Shown: positions 45,628 to 57,261, numbered from the stretch's first letter. The stretch: DNA of 64,000 nucleotides from Areca catechu (GCA_021397845.1 CM038041.1:145182780-145246779), one strand, 5' to 3'. Notes: generated by a model from the letters alone, not told the origin. Numbers and translations: made by a program.

Positions 45628-46154
45628 ATGTCAGAGTCCATTAGGAGTCCTTCCATTAGTAGAGGTTCACCGGAAAGCAAAACCAGTAGAGGACCACCGG
45701 GAGATAAAACCAGTAGGGGTTTGCTGGGAGGTAAGACCAGTAGGGGAAGAAGTTCTGGTAGGAAGAGGAGTCCAGAGAGATCTCCTGATACTGTTGCCTG
45801 TTCCCTGTCACTTTCTAAATTAGAAAGTATTAAGCATCATTTTCAAATTCCACAAACTTATAAAACAATCCTCCCAAGTCCTGTTGAAAGGGTAGATAAC
45901 CTTCCTATAAAATTGGTTGCCATATACGAAGAACATCTCAAGGCTTGTCTTCGTCTTCCGCTTCACCCTTTTTTTGTAAAAATTCTTAACCTTTATCAGA
46001 TAGTTCTGGCTCAACTGACTCCGAACAGCTTTAGAAATATTTATGGATTCCTAGTCCTTTGTAAGCTTAGGAATGTGGAGCCGAAGACTTTCCTTTTTAC
46101 TTCTTTGTTTGTACTAAAAATAGACTTCCACGGTAAGGGATGGTGGGTCATAGG
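45628..46154 (+). pseudogene. Antisense Tat gene, exon 1 first part (PF04195-like protein)
   Basis: It starts MSESIRSPSISRGSPESKTS. An Arg/Ser/Gly-rich N-terminus with repeated KTSRG follows (residues 1-55). From about residue 65 comes a domain resembling the plant 'putative gypsy type transposon' family (PF04195): LPIKLVAIYEEHLKACLRLP, LTPNSFRNIYGFLVLC and FLFTSLFVLKI. The frame runs up to element H at 46155 and, after one ATAGG copy, continues in the same frame at 55686. The gene is convergent with pol, i.e. opposite to the element's own transcript. In Grande-type elements such a gene of unknown role exists; a nuclear or regulatory role is only a guess. Confidence 0.8.
46150..46154. repeat. 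Target-site duplication of H, left copy (ATAGG)
   Basis: An exact match to 55681-55685. Confidence 0.96.
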
Positions 46155-47996
46155 TGAAGGTGAAAGACACCTATACCTAGCATACAATATGCAAGAAACA
46201 GGGCAGAGAATATGTATTTTAAAATATTTTTAAGACATGCATAGCGGAAGGCTTAGTAGATAGATCAAAAATATCTACCGATCTGCCTACAACAGGATCT
46301 AATATAAAAACCTAGCATGCATATACTCATCAAAACAAGAAAGCAACATAAATATAAAGGTCATACCTCTATACCTCGGCGAGTGCTGGAGAGAAGCTGT
46401 GAAGAGCTCTGATAAGGAAGAGGGCGCTCAAGCCACACAAGCGTCTGGCCTCTACAGGATGTCCACACTTGGGCTCGACTATGATCAACTCCCTTAGAGT
46501 GCTAGCTCTTCGGGATCCCTGGCCGATCTTCAACTTCCAGGAAGACAAGGATGAGTGCAGGAACCCCTTCCCAACCCCTCACTCCCAAGACCTAGATAAA
46601 GTGCTAGGTAGCTCACACCTAATCCCAAAATCTCTCACACTTCTCAATCCTCTTCTCCCAAAAAACTCTTTTGCTGTTGTTGTCTAACCCCAGTAGCCAC
46701 CACAATGTCCTACATTTATAGGGGCAGCAGGGAGAAGGAGAAGAAGGAAGGATGAGAGATGAGAGGAGAGAATGGGGGAGAGGATCAAGGTCATTCCAAA
46801 TGGGTCCAACCCAAAAAGGAAGGTATGACCTTCATACCATAAAACCTTGGAGCCAAAACTGGTTTGAATTCAAAATTCAAACCAGGTCAAAACCTATCCA
46901 AAAATCTTCCATGAAATTCTCCCAGAAATTTTGCTCATCACAGGAAATGTCGACACTTGAAAATGGCCAAGTGTCGACACCTGCAAAATTCCAAGTGTCA
47001 ACACTGGGAACAAAGTCAACCATATTGACTTCAGGTGACGACAAACGATTCTTAATCGTTGATTAGCCCAAAAGATCAGATAGAAATTATCTATGGTGTG
47101 TGACCCCATAGGTTTAAACACTAAGCCGGTAGCACTGGAACATTTCCAGTACCAGTCAAAGTCCTTATCTAGCAATGATACCCAACGTCCGGATAGGTCA
47201 AAGATGCAGAGCACCTCACAAGAACCTCTGGTATATGGTTGCCGCATAATTCATCCCTTTGACCTCACAATGCTCAGGATGACCTAGGGTTCAACTGCCA
47301 ACCCTAATTTGGTCTATCCAGATCATGTCTCAATCTCACAGGTTCTGTGACTCCTCACAAGAACTACCCTGGCTAAGGTTTTGCTGAATTGAGACATAGT
47401 GAGTCATTCACTCCAAACTATTTGGAGAGGTCAATTCCATCTTGATCCACCACCACTCCACAAGTACTGACCATACCCAAAAACCTTTCATCACTGGATT
47501 AGAAATCCAGATAGTCCGGCACCAAAGTACAGTGAGTTCCTTGCAAGCTACCATGGTGACCTCAGGTCTGAGGGACACATATGTCCATATCCCTTCGCGA
47601 GCAACCCTTTGGTAGAAGGGTGCTCCATAGATGGTCACGTTCAGTGAAATGTCATACACTTCACTTGTATGTCACACCAGTGTCTCTACACTTTTTGGTT
47701 AAGAGAACAACCAACAAATGTGACATACAACAACCTACACTGGATACATTGTCGTCTTATAACAATGTATTATTTGGTTATGAACCAGTTTAAGAACTAC
47801 TTGATATATCCTCTTTATATGAAAACAAAATAGTTCTAAGGACTCCATCATACAAGAGTTCATTACAGAAAAATGTAAAATGATGGATAGCCAAAAATAA
47901 ATAACTTTTATTTATTAAAAATAATTCATATACAAATACAAAGTAGCATAATCATCTACAGCCTAAATGATTGGCTTTGGGACATAATTCCCAACA
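46155..47996 (-). repeat. Element H 3' LTR (1842 bp)
   Basis: TGTTGGGAATTATG at 47996 to CACCTTCA at 46155. TATAAAT at 46714-46720 (minus). Three GTCGAC-type palindromes at 46946-47006, spaced about 24-25 bp. Confidence 0.95.
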
Positions 47997-48006
47997 ACTC
48001 CCACTT
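47997..48006 (-). promoter_or_regulatory. Element H polypurine tract
   Basis: AAGTGGGAGT on the minus strand before the 3' LTR. Confidence 0.88.
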
Positions 48007-51000
48007 GGACTAAAACCAATCAGTATTGAATCTCATTCCCCATTTTCATTTACAATAATCGAACTCTTGAACTCTGATGGCTTTAGTGAAGGGGTCAGCC
48101 AGGTTCTCCTTTCCATCGATCTTCTGAAGGTCGATGTCACCTTGTTCCATGATCTCTCACATAAGGTGATAGCACCGCAGAATATGCTTTGTGCGGTGAT
48201 GAGACTTCGGCTCTTTGGCTTGAGCAATGGCTCCAGTGTTGTCACAGTACACTGGAACAGGACCATTCAGGGAAGGTGCCACTCCCAGCTCGCCAAGAAA
48301 CTTTCGCAACCACATAGCTTCCTTCACTGCATCTGATGCTGTAATGTACTCTACTTCGCATACTGAGTCCGCTATAGTAGGCTGCTTGGAACTTTTCTAG
48401 CAGATAGCTCCTCCGTTCAGGATAAAGACAAAACCTGACACACTCTTGCTATCATCTTTATCTAACTGGAAACTGGAGTCAGTATACCCCACAAGTTTCA
48501 AGTCAGATTCTTCATAAATTAGCCATTGATCCTTAGTATTTCGTAAATACTTAAGGATGGTTTTAACCACTTTCCAATGAGCTTCACCTGGGTCAGACTA
48601 GTATCTGCTCAATACACCTAGTGAGTATGCCACGTCTGGTCTAGTACATGTCATGGCGTACATGATAGAACCCACTATCGAAGCATATAGGATTTTACTC
48701 ATACGCTCTCTCTCCTCAGCAGTTGTCGTACAATTCCTTTTAAAGAGATCAATTCCGGTGCCTATCGAGAGATAGCCCTTCTTGGAATTCTCCATACTAA
48801 ACTGTTTCAGCATGGTGTCGATGTACGTAGACTATGACAATACTAGAAGCCTCTTAGATCTATCTTTATAGATTTTCATATCTAGTATGAAAGAGGCTTC
48901 ACCCAAGTCCTTCATAAAGAACTGAGATGATAACCAGACCTTTATTTCTTGTAGTGCTGTGATGTCATTCCCGATTAAGAGGATGTCATCCACATACAAC
49001 ACAAGGAATACAATCACAAAACTGTTAGCCCATTTATAAATACAAGGTTCTTCTCCATTCCTAACGAAGCCATACGACTTGATACACTTATCAAATCGCA
49101 TGTTCCAACTCCTTGATCCTTGCTTCAGTCCATAAATGGACTTTTGAAGCTTGCAAACCTTTGACTCGTTTGTGGATGTGAACCCTTCAGGTTATATTAT
49201 ATACACCTCTTCTTCCAGCTTACTATTCAGGAAAGCTGTTCGGACATCCATTTGCCAGATTTCATAGTCAAAGTCCGCTGCTAAAGAAAGCATAATCCGA
49301 ATGGATTTGAGCATTGCCACAAGAGAGAATGTCTCATCATAGTCAATACCATAATGTTGATGATACCCCTTGGCAACCAGACGGGCTTTATAGGTCTCCA
49401 CCTGTCCGTCTGCGCCCCTTTTCCTTTTGAAAATCCATTTACACCCAATGGGTTTTATCCCTTCAGGTGGGTCAACCAATGTCCATACATTGTTGATCTC
49501 CATGGACTCCATTTCAAATTTCATGGCTCCTAGCCATGACTCAGAGTCGGACCTCTGCAATGCATCCATATAGGTGATCAGATCCTCATTATTCTCATCG
49601 AGTTCAATGGGATCACCATCCTATACCAAGAAATTGTAGTATCTGTCCGGTCGGCTCGATACTCTATCGGATCTCTTTAATGGTTCTGGAGTGGACTCTG
49701 GGTGTGATCTAATCACAACCGGTTCTATGTGGTCGCCTAAATGTGTCGGTTCTTCTACTTGTTGAACTTCACTAAGTTCAATCTTAGCGGCTACAGTTCC
49801 TTCACCAAGGAACTCCTTTTTCAAAAAGATGGCCCTAAGACTGATAAACAACTTTTGTTCCTCAGTTAAGTAGAAGTAATACCCCTTAGACTCTTTCGAA
49901 TACCCAACAAATAGGCACCGGTCAGACCTAGGTCCAAGTTTGTCCGTTTCTAAACATTTTACATAAGCCCGGCACCCCCAGACCCGAAGGTGTGAAAGTG
50001 TTGGCTTACGTCCAGTCCACATCTCATATGGTATTTTACTAACGGACTTACTTAGAGCCCTATTCAGAAGGTAACAGGCTGATTCTAAAGCATATCCACA
50101 AAAGGATATCGACAGAGAAGCAAAGCCCATCATGGAGCGAACCATGTCTAACAGGGTTCGATTCCTCCTCTCAGACACTCTATTTAACTGGGGTGTCCCT
50201 GGAGGTGTCCACTGAGAGAGAATCCCATTCTCCTCAAGATATGTCAGAAACTCGTCGAAAAGGTATTCATCACCTCGATCAGATCGAAGGGTTTTGATAC
50301 ACTTTCTAGTTTATTTTTCTACTTCATTACGATATCGTTTGAACATTTCAAACGATTTAGATTTATGTCTCATCAAGAAGACATAACCATACCTTGAAAG
50401 GTCGTCTATAAAAGTAATGAAATAACTGTACCCTCCCCTGGCACTAACATTCATAGGTTCGCATAAATCAGTATGTATCAGACTTAGAATTTCATTGGCT
50501 CGATCACCTTTTCTAGTAAAAGATGACTTAGTCATTTTTCCAATAAGACATGACTCATAGGTTGGAAGTAAACTATCTTCACTAAAATCGAGAAGACCCT
50601 CGATTTTCAACCTATTTATCCTATTTCTGTTTATATGACCTAGCCTACAATGCCATAGGTACGCATCGCTGACATTATCTATCCTAGGGCGTTTGCTAGA
50701 TGTGTACATTTAAACTAACAGGTCGCGACAGTACATAGATGCCATCATGTATTTGTCCATTCAAAACAACAGAATCATTCAAAATGATTTTACAAATGTC
50801 ATTCTTTATTAATAGTACATAACCATACATGGCCAACTGGCCTATAGAAATGACATTCAAAATGAAAGAAGGACAAAAATGACATTCATTCAAAATGATA
50901 GTACAGGACTCAAAAACTAGTTTAAGGACTCCCAACGCTAGAACTGGAACTTGGCTTCCATTTCCCATGTTCAAGAACCTCTCGCCATCCTTGAATCTTC

Positions 51001-51100
51001 TACTAACTTGAAGTCCTTGTACAGAATTGCAAATGTGAATTGGACTTCCTGTATCCAATACCCAGTTAGTAGTATCGCAAACAGAGAAACTACAAGGTGT
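48007..51100 (-). pseudogene. pol: Element H pol (protease-integrase-RT-RNase H), nearly complete
   Basis: Protease keeps DTG (51067-51075; VLDTGSPIHIC). The pre-integrase zinc region is AYLWHCRLGHI ... YESCLIGKM, whose first finger Cys has become Tyr, at 50709-50560. The integrase core has IHTDLCEPM and SDRGDEY, and a YLEENGILSQWTPPGTPQ block precedes the conserved SERRN. The C-terminal part is open from 50178 to 49621. RT covers 49569-48600, with the open stretch MDVRTAFLNSKLEEEVY and YVDD at 48985-48996. RNase H covers about 48480-48030 (CEVEYITASDAVKE, YCDNTGAIAQAKEPKS). About seven to ten nonsense codons or frameshifts break it, several of them single transitions. The domain order is standard Ty1/copia. 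Confidence 0.93.
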
Positions 51101-51957
51101 TATCATATAAATACCTTGTCTAGGACCATCCTGCAGCTTTCTCTTCTTAGACCTGTTCGAATCAAGGAATGCAATGTAAAGAGGACAGTTCCTCTTCCAA
51201 TGTCCCTGTTTCTTGCAGAAGAAGCACTCTGCACGACTCTGATCAGCCTTCACTTTCTTGGCCTGATTGGGCCCAGAAGCACTAAGCACCCTTTTTCCTT
51301 TATTATTTTTCTTCTTCCCTTTTTTAAAGGGACGACACCCTCTCGAGGAACCTCCCACTAGATTCACCACCCCTTTATTCAACTGGTGGTCTTTCTCAAA
51401 AGTCTGCAGCAATCCTAATAGACCGTGGTAGTTAACTGCAGGCTTGTTCATTCTATAATGATCGAGAAAGTCTAGATAAGAGGAGAGGAGAGAATTCAAA
51501 ATCGCATCTTTTCCAAGCTGTTCATGCAAGGGATAGCCGAGCTTGCCCAGTTACTCAATCATCTCGACCATGTACAATACATGATCAGTGACCAAGGCTC
51601 CATAGATAGCACAAGAGATCCTATACCTCTTAACGTCGTCTGGTGTCCCGAAAAACTCTTTCAACTTTTGAAGGATTTCTTCCGGCTGGGCTTCCTCGAA
51701 CTCGTGATTGAACTCGTTGTTCATCGCAGCCAACATGATGCATCGGATAGTGGTCCTGTCAAAGAGCCACTATGATAAGTGTCTCTGACCGAACCCCGAG
51801 CATTGGTAGCAGGGATCTTAGGTGTCGGATCCGATATCACATATAGGATCCGTTTGTGCTCCAGGACAATTCTAATCCTTCGATACCAGCTATCGAAGTT
51901 GGGTCCATTGACCTTCTCGTTATCGAGAAGAAATCAGAGTGACAGGTTGGAAGACAT
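51101..51957 (-). pseudogene. gag: Element H gag
   Basis: The start ATG at 51957 (MSSNLSL) is followed by a stop at the Trp position and a frameshift near 51750. The stretch 51736-51551 (MLAAMNNEFNHEFEEAQP) and, from 51529, the C-terminal half run open into protease. The basic segment KKGKKKNNKGKR and an intact CCHC knuckle CFFCKKQGHWKRNC (about 51190-51235) are present. Gag and pol are in one frame here, as usual in copia. Confidence 0.9.
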
Positions 51958-53263
51958 CTGAAAGGAAAACCAAAACTGAATAAGTGTATATGAATAATTA
52001 ACCTAAAGACATGGACTTAAGTCTAAAGGTCCCTCCCACTATTTTGCTTATATTGGTAGCCTCTACCTCCAATCTGGAAAATTACTTTAATTTCCTAGTG
52101 GATATTAGAGTCCAATAGACAACACATGAGCCCGACTTTGGCCGACTCACCCATGCGTGTCTAAAGGTAGGTTCTTTAACCAATTACCTCTCCAAGTAAC
52201 CTCTAGTAATTGGGTTTTGCCCCAAAGTACACTTCAATCGGCCTTTGGGCCTCCTATTGAAGGTCCCGGTTAGGTCCAACCATTAACATGACAAAATTCA
52301 ATGCTTCTAACTAACGAATGGTCAAGCCCGACTTTGATTGGCCCACCTGACCACCGTTAAGAGAGTCGCATTTAGCCATCATATTAGGAACAACAATTCC
52401 AATAGCCCAATGAACACCCGATCTTTGGATCTGCCGATGAACACCCAACTATTGGACACATTACTATCCCACTTAATGGGAGGCTAGGACTTGGTTATCT
52501 CTATAACTTTATCCTTTTAAGGGCCTAATAATTTAGAGGGTTTTAAGTAATGTGATAGATGAAGAGATGAGAAGACATGGATCAACCTCTCACTGACCAA
52601 ATTAGCAAACAAGGAGGGTTACACATAACTAATGATCTATAGGTACCTAAAATCAGTCAAGACTGATTAACCTTGGGTGACAAGGGTTAACACGAGTCAA
52701 TGAGCTATCTAATCAATCCTGATTGACCACATTGGCTAGGTAAGTGAGATCATGGGTTGGGTTCCGCCATTAACCATCTTGCCTAGACACCAACAGAGTT
52801 GGCCAGGTAAGAGGTAGCCCCAAAGAACCATGATCATAATGCCAAACTTACCTCGATACCAATCGGTTCATCAGACTCGATTAGACTAGCCTAAAGACTC
52901 AGGCTTTCCACTGAGCCATAAATTAGATCCATTTAGATTATGGACTAATCAATCTAATTATTAGATAGATCTAGAGAATAAATCCTAACTCAACTTTTGA
53001 TTAGATTAGTTCTCTAACTTGTCCAATGAATCTAAACTTATGTCTAACCCAATCAAGTTCCTAATAGAAGCTAACCCATGACCCTTAAGGCTTATTGAAA
53101 TGACTTAAGATCTTTGAATCACATTCCTAGAGTTCTTAGTCAATCTTAATTCAAAATTAAGTTCAATGGCCTTAAATAAATTAAAACAATTTTAATTTAT
53201 CATGTAAAATAATTTAACAACAAATTCAAAATTTAAATTTACTATTTTCAGTATTTTCTGTAG

Positions 53264-53492
53264 CCAAGTGTCGACACGTCAAGGGCAAGTGTCGACTCAA
53301 GGCCTGAGATAGGGAACAGAAAATAGAACAACATATTTTTTGGCACGCCTCAAGTGTCGACACTTCAAGGGCAAGTGTCGACACTTCAGGCTCAAGTGTC
53401 GACACTCCAGCCTGTCTCAGTACAAAAACAGAAACCATATCTCAAAAAATATTTCCATGAGTCGACACTTCAAAGGCCAAGTGTCGACTCTC
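53264..53492 (-). repeat. GTCGAC palindrome array, 21-bp period, in H leader
   Basis: TCGAC cores start at 53271 and 53292; 53357, 53378 and 53399; and 53462 and 53483. Spacing is exactly 21 bp within each group. The neighbouring text CTCAAGGCCTGAGA and GGCACGCC also occurs in the gag-only LTRs next to their arrays. Confidence 0.93.
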
Positions 53493-53649
53493 AGCCTGAG
53501 ACAACAAAAAAATAGTGATTTTAAATCCGATGTTTCTCCAAACATATAATCAAAATCGATCAATAAAAATTTTTAGATCTTATCTAAAGTGTCAAATGAT
53601 CATGTCATTATATTAAAATATTTTTAACCTACAAATTACTTTCTTCTTA

Positions 53650-53790
53650 TTTTCTTTTTCATAAGCCTATCACAGTGGCATCCCTACATGCCATAGGAGA
53701 TCCCATTGAAAGGGAAGAGAGGGTCTTGCAGCCCTACTTCTCTCCTATGATTGGATGGCCTGGTGTAGCATTCAATCCAAGTACTTAAGA
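53650..53790 (-). other. Shared conserved block, copy in H leader
   Basis: Arms CATAGGAGA (53692-53700) and TCTCCTATG (53741-53749) are perfectly complementary over 9 bp. It lies 60-200 bases downstream of the primer site. Confidence 0.85.
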
Positions 53791-53848
53791 AGAAAGGAGA
53801 TAATATTATAAGCATGCTAGCATCATTATACTACAAAAAGAACCTATC

Positions 53849-53860
53849 GCTCTGATACCA
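53849..53860 (-). promoter_or_regulatory. Element H primer-binding site
   Basis: TGGTATCAGAGC would be complete except that its final bases read GCGATAGG...: TGGTATCAGAGC at 53860-53849 on the minus strand is followed by leader. One base separates it from the LTR. Confidence 0.88.
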
Positions 53861-53861
53861 T

Positions 53862-55680
53862 TAAAGGTGAAAGACACCTACACCTAGCATACAATATGCA
53901 AGAAACAAGGCAGAGAATATGTATTTTAAAATATTTTTAAGACATTCATAGCGGAAGGCTTGGTAGATAGATCAAAACTATCTACCGATATGCCCGCAAC
54001 AGAATCTAGTATAAAAACTTAGCATGCATATAATCATCAAAACAAGAAAGCAACATAATATATAAAGGTCATACCTCTATACCTCAGCGAGTGCTAGAGA
54101 GAAGCTGTGAAGAGCTCTGATGAGGAAGAGTGTGCTCAAGCCACACAAGCATCTGGCCTCTACAGGATGTCCAAACCTGGGCTCGACTCTGATCAACTCC
54201 CTCGGAGTGCTAGCTCTTCGAGATCCTTGGCTGATCTTCAACTTTCAAGAAGACAAGGATGAGTGTAGGAACCCCTTCCCAACCCCTCACTCCCAAGACC
54301 TAGCTAAAGTACTAGGTAGCTCACACCCATTCCCAAAATCTCTCACACTTCTCAATCCTCTTCTCCCAAAAAACTCTTTTGCTGTTGTTGTCTAACCCCA
54401 GCAGCCACCACAATGTCCTACATTTATAGGGGCAGCAGGGAGAGGGAGAAGAAGGAAGGAGGAGAGATGAGAGGAGAGAATGGGGGAGAGGATCAAGGTC
54501 ATTCCAAATGGGTCCAACCCAAAAAGGAAGGTATGACTTTCATACCATAAAACCTTGGAGCCAAAACTGGTTTGAATTTGAAATTCAAAGTAGGTCAAAA
54601 TCTACCCAAAAATCCTCCATGAAATCCTTCCAAAAATTTTGCTTGTCACAGGAAGTGTCGACACCTGCAAAATTTCAAGTGTCGACACTGGGAACAAAGT
54701 CAACCATATTGACTTCAGGTGATGGCAAACGATTCTCAATTATTGATTAGCCCAAAAGAATATATAGAAATCCTCTATGGTGTGTGACCCCATAGGTTTG
54801 AACACTAAGCCGGTAGCACTGGAACATTTTCAATACCAGTCAAAGTCCTCATCTAGTAATGATACCCGATGTCTGGATAGGTCGAAGATGCAGAGCACCT
54901 CACAAGAACCTCTGGCATATGTTACCGCATAATTCACCCCTTTGACCTCACAATGCTCAAGATGACCTAGGGTTCGACTGCCAACCCTAATTTGGTCTAT
55001 CCAGATCATGTCTCAACCTCACAAGTTCTGTGACTCCTCACAAGAACTACCCTAGCCAAGGTTTTGCTGAATTGAGACATAGTGAGTCATTCACTCCAAA
55101 CTATTTGGAGAGGTCAATTCCATCTTGATCCACCATCGCTCCACAAGTACTTGACCATACCTAGAAACCTTCCATCATTAGATTAGAAATTCAAGTAGTC
55201 CGACACCAAAGTATAGTGAATTGCTTGCAAGCTGCCATGGTGACCTCAGGTCTGAGGGACACATATGCCCATATCCTTTCGCGAGCAACCCTTTGGCAGA
55301 AGGATGCTCCGCAGATGGTCATGTTCAGTGAAATGTCATACACTTCACTTGTATGTCACACCAGTGTCTCTACACTTCTTGGTTAAGAGGACAACAAACA
55401 AATATGACATACAACAACCTACACTTGATACATTATTGTCCTATAATAATGTATCATTTGGTTGTGAACCAGTTTAAGAACTACTTGATATATCCTCTCT
55501 ATATCAAAACAAAATAGTTCTAAGGACTCTATCATACAAGAGTTCATTACAGAAAAATATAAAATGAAGGACAACCAAAAATAAATAACTTTTATTTATT
55601 AAAAAGAATTCATATACAAATACAAAGTAGCACAACCGTCTACAGCCTAGACGATTGATTTTGGGACATAATTCCTAACA
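53862..55680 (-). repeat. Element H 5' LTR (1819 bp)
   Basis: TGTTAGGAATTATG at 55680 to CACCTTTA at 53862 (CA changed to TA). TATAAAT at 54422-54428. Two palindromes at 54653-54690; the third unit seen in the 3' LTR is missing. Confidence 0.95.
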
Positions 55681-55685
55681 ATAGG

Positions 55686-55951
55686 TCCTCAACCAGGCCA
55701 AAGACTAATAAAAGGAACCCCTAGTGCCATACACGGGTGGAAACCCTATTTCTTTTTTATGCACTACACCATGTGGGGGTTTAATACTTAATGAAAAACT
55801 CCACATTTGGATTCAAACACTGGGAAAAGGGTTCTGAAAGCCGATCAAAAAGACTTTAAAACTTTATCAGAGCCAGAAGTTCCCCTGTTTAAAGAACTGC
55901 TGAAAGAAGAAAATCTTCTTCGTGCCCATATCAGCGAAGTCTCGGCATTAG
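55686..55951 (+). pseudogene. Antisense Tat gene, exon 1 second part
   Basis: It continues the frame of 45628-46154 after one copy of ATAGG (55681-55685). It has IHGWKPYFFFMHYTMWGFNT, the aromatic end of the PF04195-like domain, where WKxxFFFV...WGFPTSW-type text is common. Two adjacent stops, TAA and TGA, lie at 55789-55794, where a Ser-Trp pair would be expected. The rest (FKTLSEPEVPLFKELLKEEN) is open to the donor site GTATAG at 55952. The intron is 55952-56041 (90 bp, ends TGCAG). Confidence 0.78.
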
Positions 55952-56041
55952 GTATAGAGATAGTGGTCTTCGGATTTTTCTTCATTCCATCTTTCTCCCT
56001 CTTATTTTTATGTATAATGAAATTCTTTCTTTGAACTGCAG

Positions 56042-56571
56042 GTGGACCAATGAAGCCGAAGCTTGATAAGGTTCGGCAGGCTTCCAGGAAGAGGGCAGTA
56101 CTTGTTCCGCTAGAGCCTGAAGTCCGAAAGAACATAAGAGCCAAAGAGGGCTCGAGCACTCCTCCGATGAGGCCCGCATCGGACAAAGAGATACCACCAA
56201 CTTCCTTGCCAAATCCACCTGAGCCTTCTAGGAGTCCATCTCCGAGAAGGCCCTCTCTGAAGAGTCCTCGACCGGTGCCACATCCAGATCAGCACGACAT
56301 GATATTTGATAGGGAATCCTTACTTGCATCTCTGAAGGAGAAAGGAAAGGAAAGAGCAAAGTACCGGTCCGAAGATGACTTCAGGTGGAACACCTCTTTG
56401 GAAGGAGGCTGCAATGTAGATTTTACCATTTTTTCTGATGTTGAAGGCCTGGAGAATCCGGAGCTGGCTAGGAAGCTGATGAAGCATACGCTTCTTCCCA
56501 AGGACTGGGATAATACTAAATCCCGATGTATTGAAGATGTTTCTGACTCAGTGTTCTTATTCGCACTAAAG
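56042..56571 (+). CDS. Antisense Tat gene, exon 2
   Basis: An open exon of 530 bp. The split Gly codon is completed by the acceptor at 56041 and the frame stays open to the donor GTAAGC at 56572. Content: GPMKPKLDKVRQASRKRA (basic, perhaps nuclear), a Pro/Ser-rich linker with SPSPRRPSLKSPRPVPHP, then a more ordered part with FDRESLLASLKEKGKERAKY and PELARKLMKHTLLPKDWD. I know no enzyme motif here. The proline-rich linker followed by a conserved helical part is common in PF04195 proteins. Confidence 0.75.
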
Positions 56572-56640
56572 GTAAGCATTGGATTTTGTGTTTTCAAAGC
56601 ATAGATCTGTTGTTACTAACCTTTCTATTTGTTAATGCAG

Positions 56641-57261
56641 ATGATCCATGATATCACTATCATGGAAGAAAGCATCTTCGAATTCAAAGACAATTACAAA
56701 AGAATGAAGGATAAAATGAAAGCGGCTGAGGCTGAAAAGACAAAGGCCGAGGAACAAAGGCAAGATATGGAGGAGAAGCTTGCTCAAAGTGATGCCTTAG
56801 TTCAAAGCTTAAAAACTGATATGGAAAAAATCCAATTAAAAAACTCTGAACAGGAGGCAAAACTCAAGAAGAGAAAGAAAAAGGTTAGGTCTCTAGAAGC
56901 TCTACTTAAGGGAGCCCATCAGAAATCTGAAAAGGCCACCAAGAAATTTGAAGAGGCTACTGAAGAGATTCAATCTTTAAAAGATCAGCTTAAAAGGGCG
57001 GTAGAAGATTATAAAGCATCTTCGACTTTTGAAAATGAGATGGTTGAAGCAGGAACCCATAGTTACAAAGGAGGCTTCAATGAAGGGGTGTAGGAGATGC
57101 AAAGCCTTTACCCAGATTTGGATATTTCGGGAATTCAACTGTTTGTTCTCGAAGGTCCAAATGAGCCCGAATCACAAGAAAGCCCATCTGAAGCACCAGT
57201 GACCGCTGAAGAAGTAAACGATCTGATTGACCTCACTCAAGTCATAGAGGGTGATTTGTAA
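56641..57261 (+). pseudogene. Antisense Tat gene, exon 3 (coiled coil and C-terminus)
   Basis: The acceptor AATGCAG at 56634-56640 follows a branch-like TACTAAC (56613-56619); the intron 56572-56640 is only 69 bp. The exon starts in frame (MIHDITIMEESIFEF) and is a long heptad-rich coiled coil (residues about 15-135 of the exon: EKTKAEEQRQDMEEKL, KKRKKKVRSLEALL). A TAG at 57091-57093 stands before EMQSLYPDLD and is probably a former Gln codon. The acidic tail then stays in frame to TAA at 57259-57261. Confidence 0.75.

Larger units (their letters stand above)
51958..53848 (-). other. Element H leader
   Basis: 1.9 kb without a gene. Positions 52000-53230 match the leaders of A and B, including the CCCGACTTTGGCC motif (52133 and 52326). 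The extra 53231-53848 segment has no counterpart in A or B and carries the palindrome array (53264-53492) and the conserved block (53650-53790). Confidence 0.82.
46155..55680 (-). mobile_element. Element H: complete Angela-like copia retrotransposon (9526 bp)
   Basis: Two LTRs (1842 and 1819 bp), primer site, long leader, gag, protease, integrase, RT, RNase H and polypurine tract, with exact ATAGG duplications. It is related to A and B in proteins and leader but has shorter LTRs and about 600 bp of extra leader next to the primer site. That extra leader carries the GTCGAC array and the conserved block. It is the best preserved autonomous-type copy in the window, though it has several stops. 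Confidence 0.96.

Noticed and set aside
53849..53860. tRNA gene fragment at primer sites
   Set aside because: Only the 12-base primer match is present; no tRNA arms can be formed around it in any of the elements.
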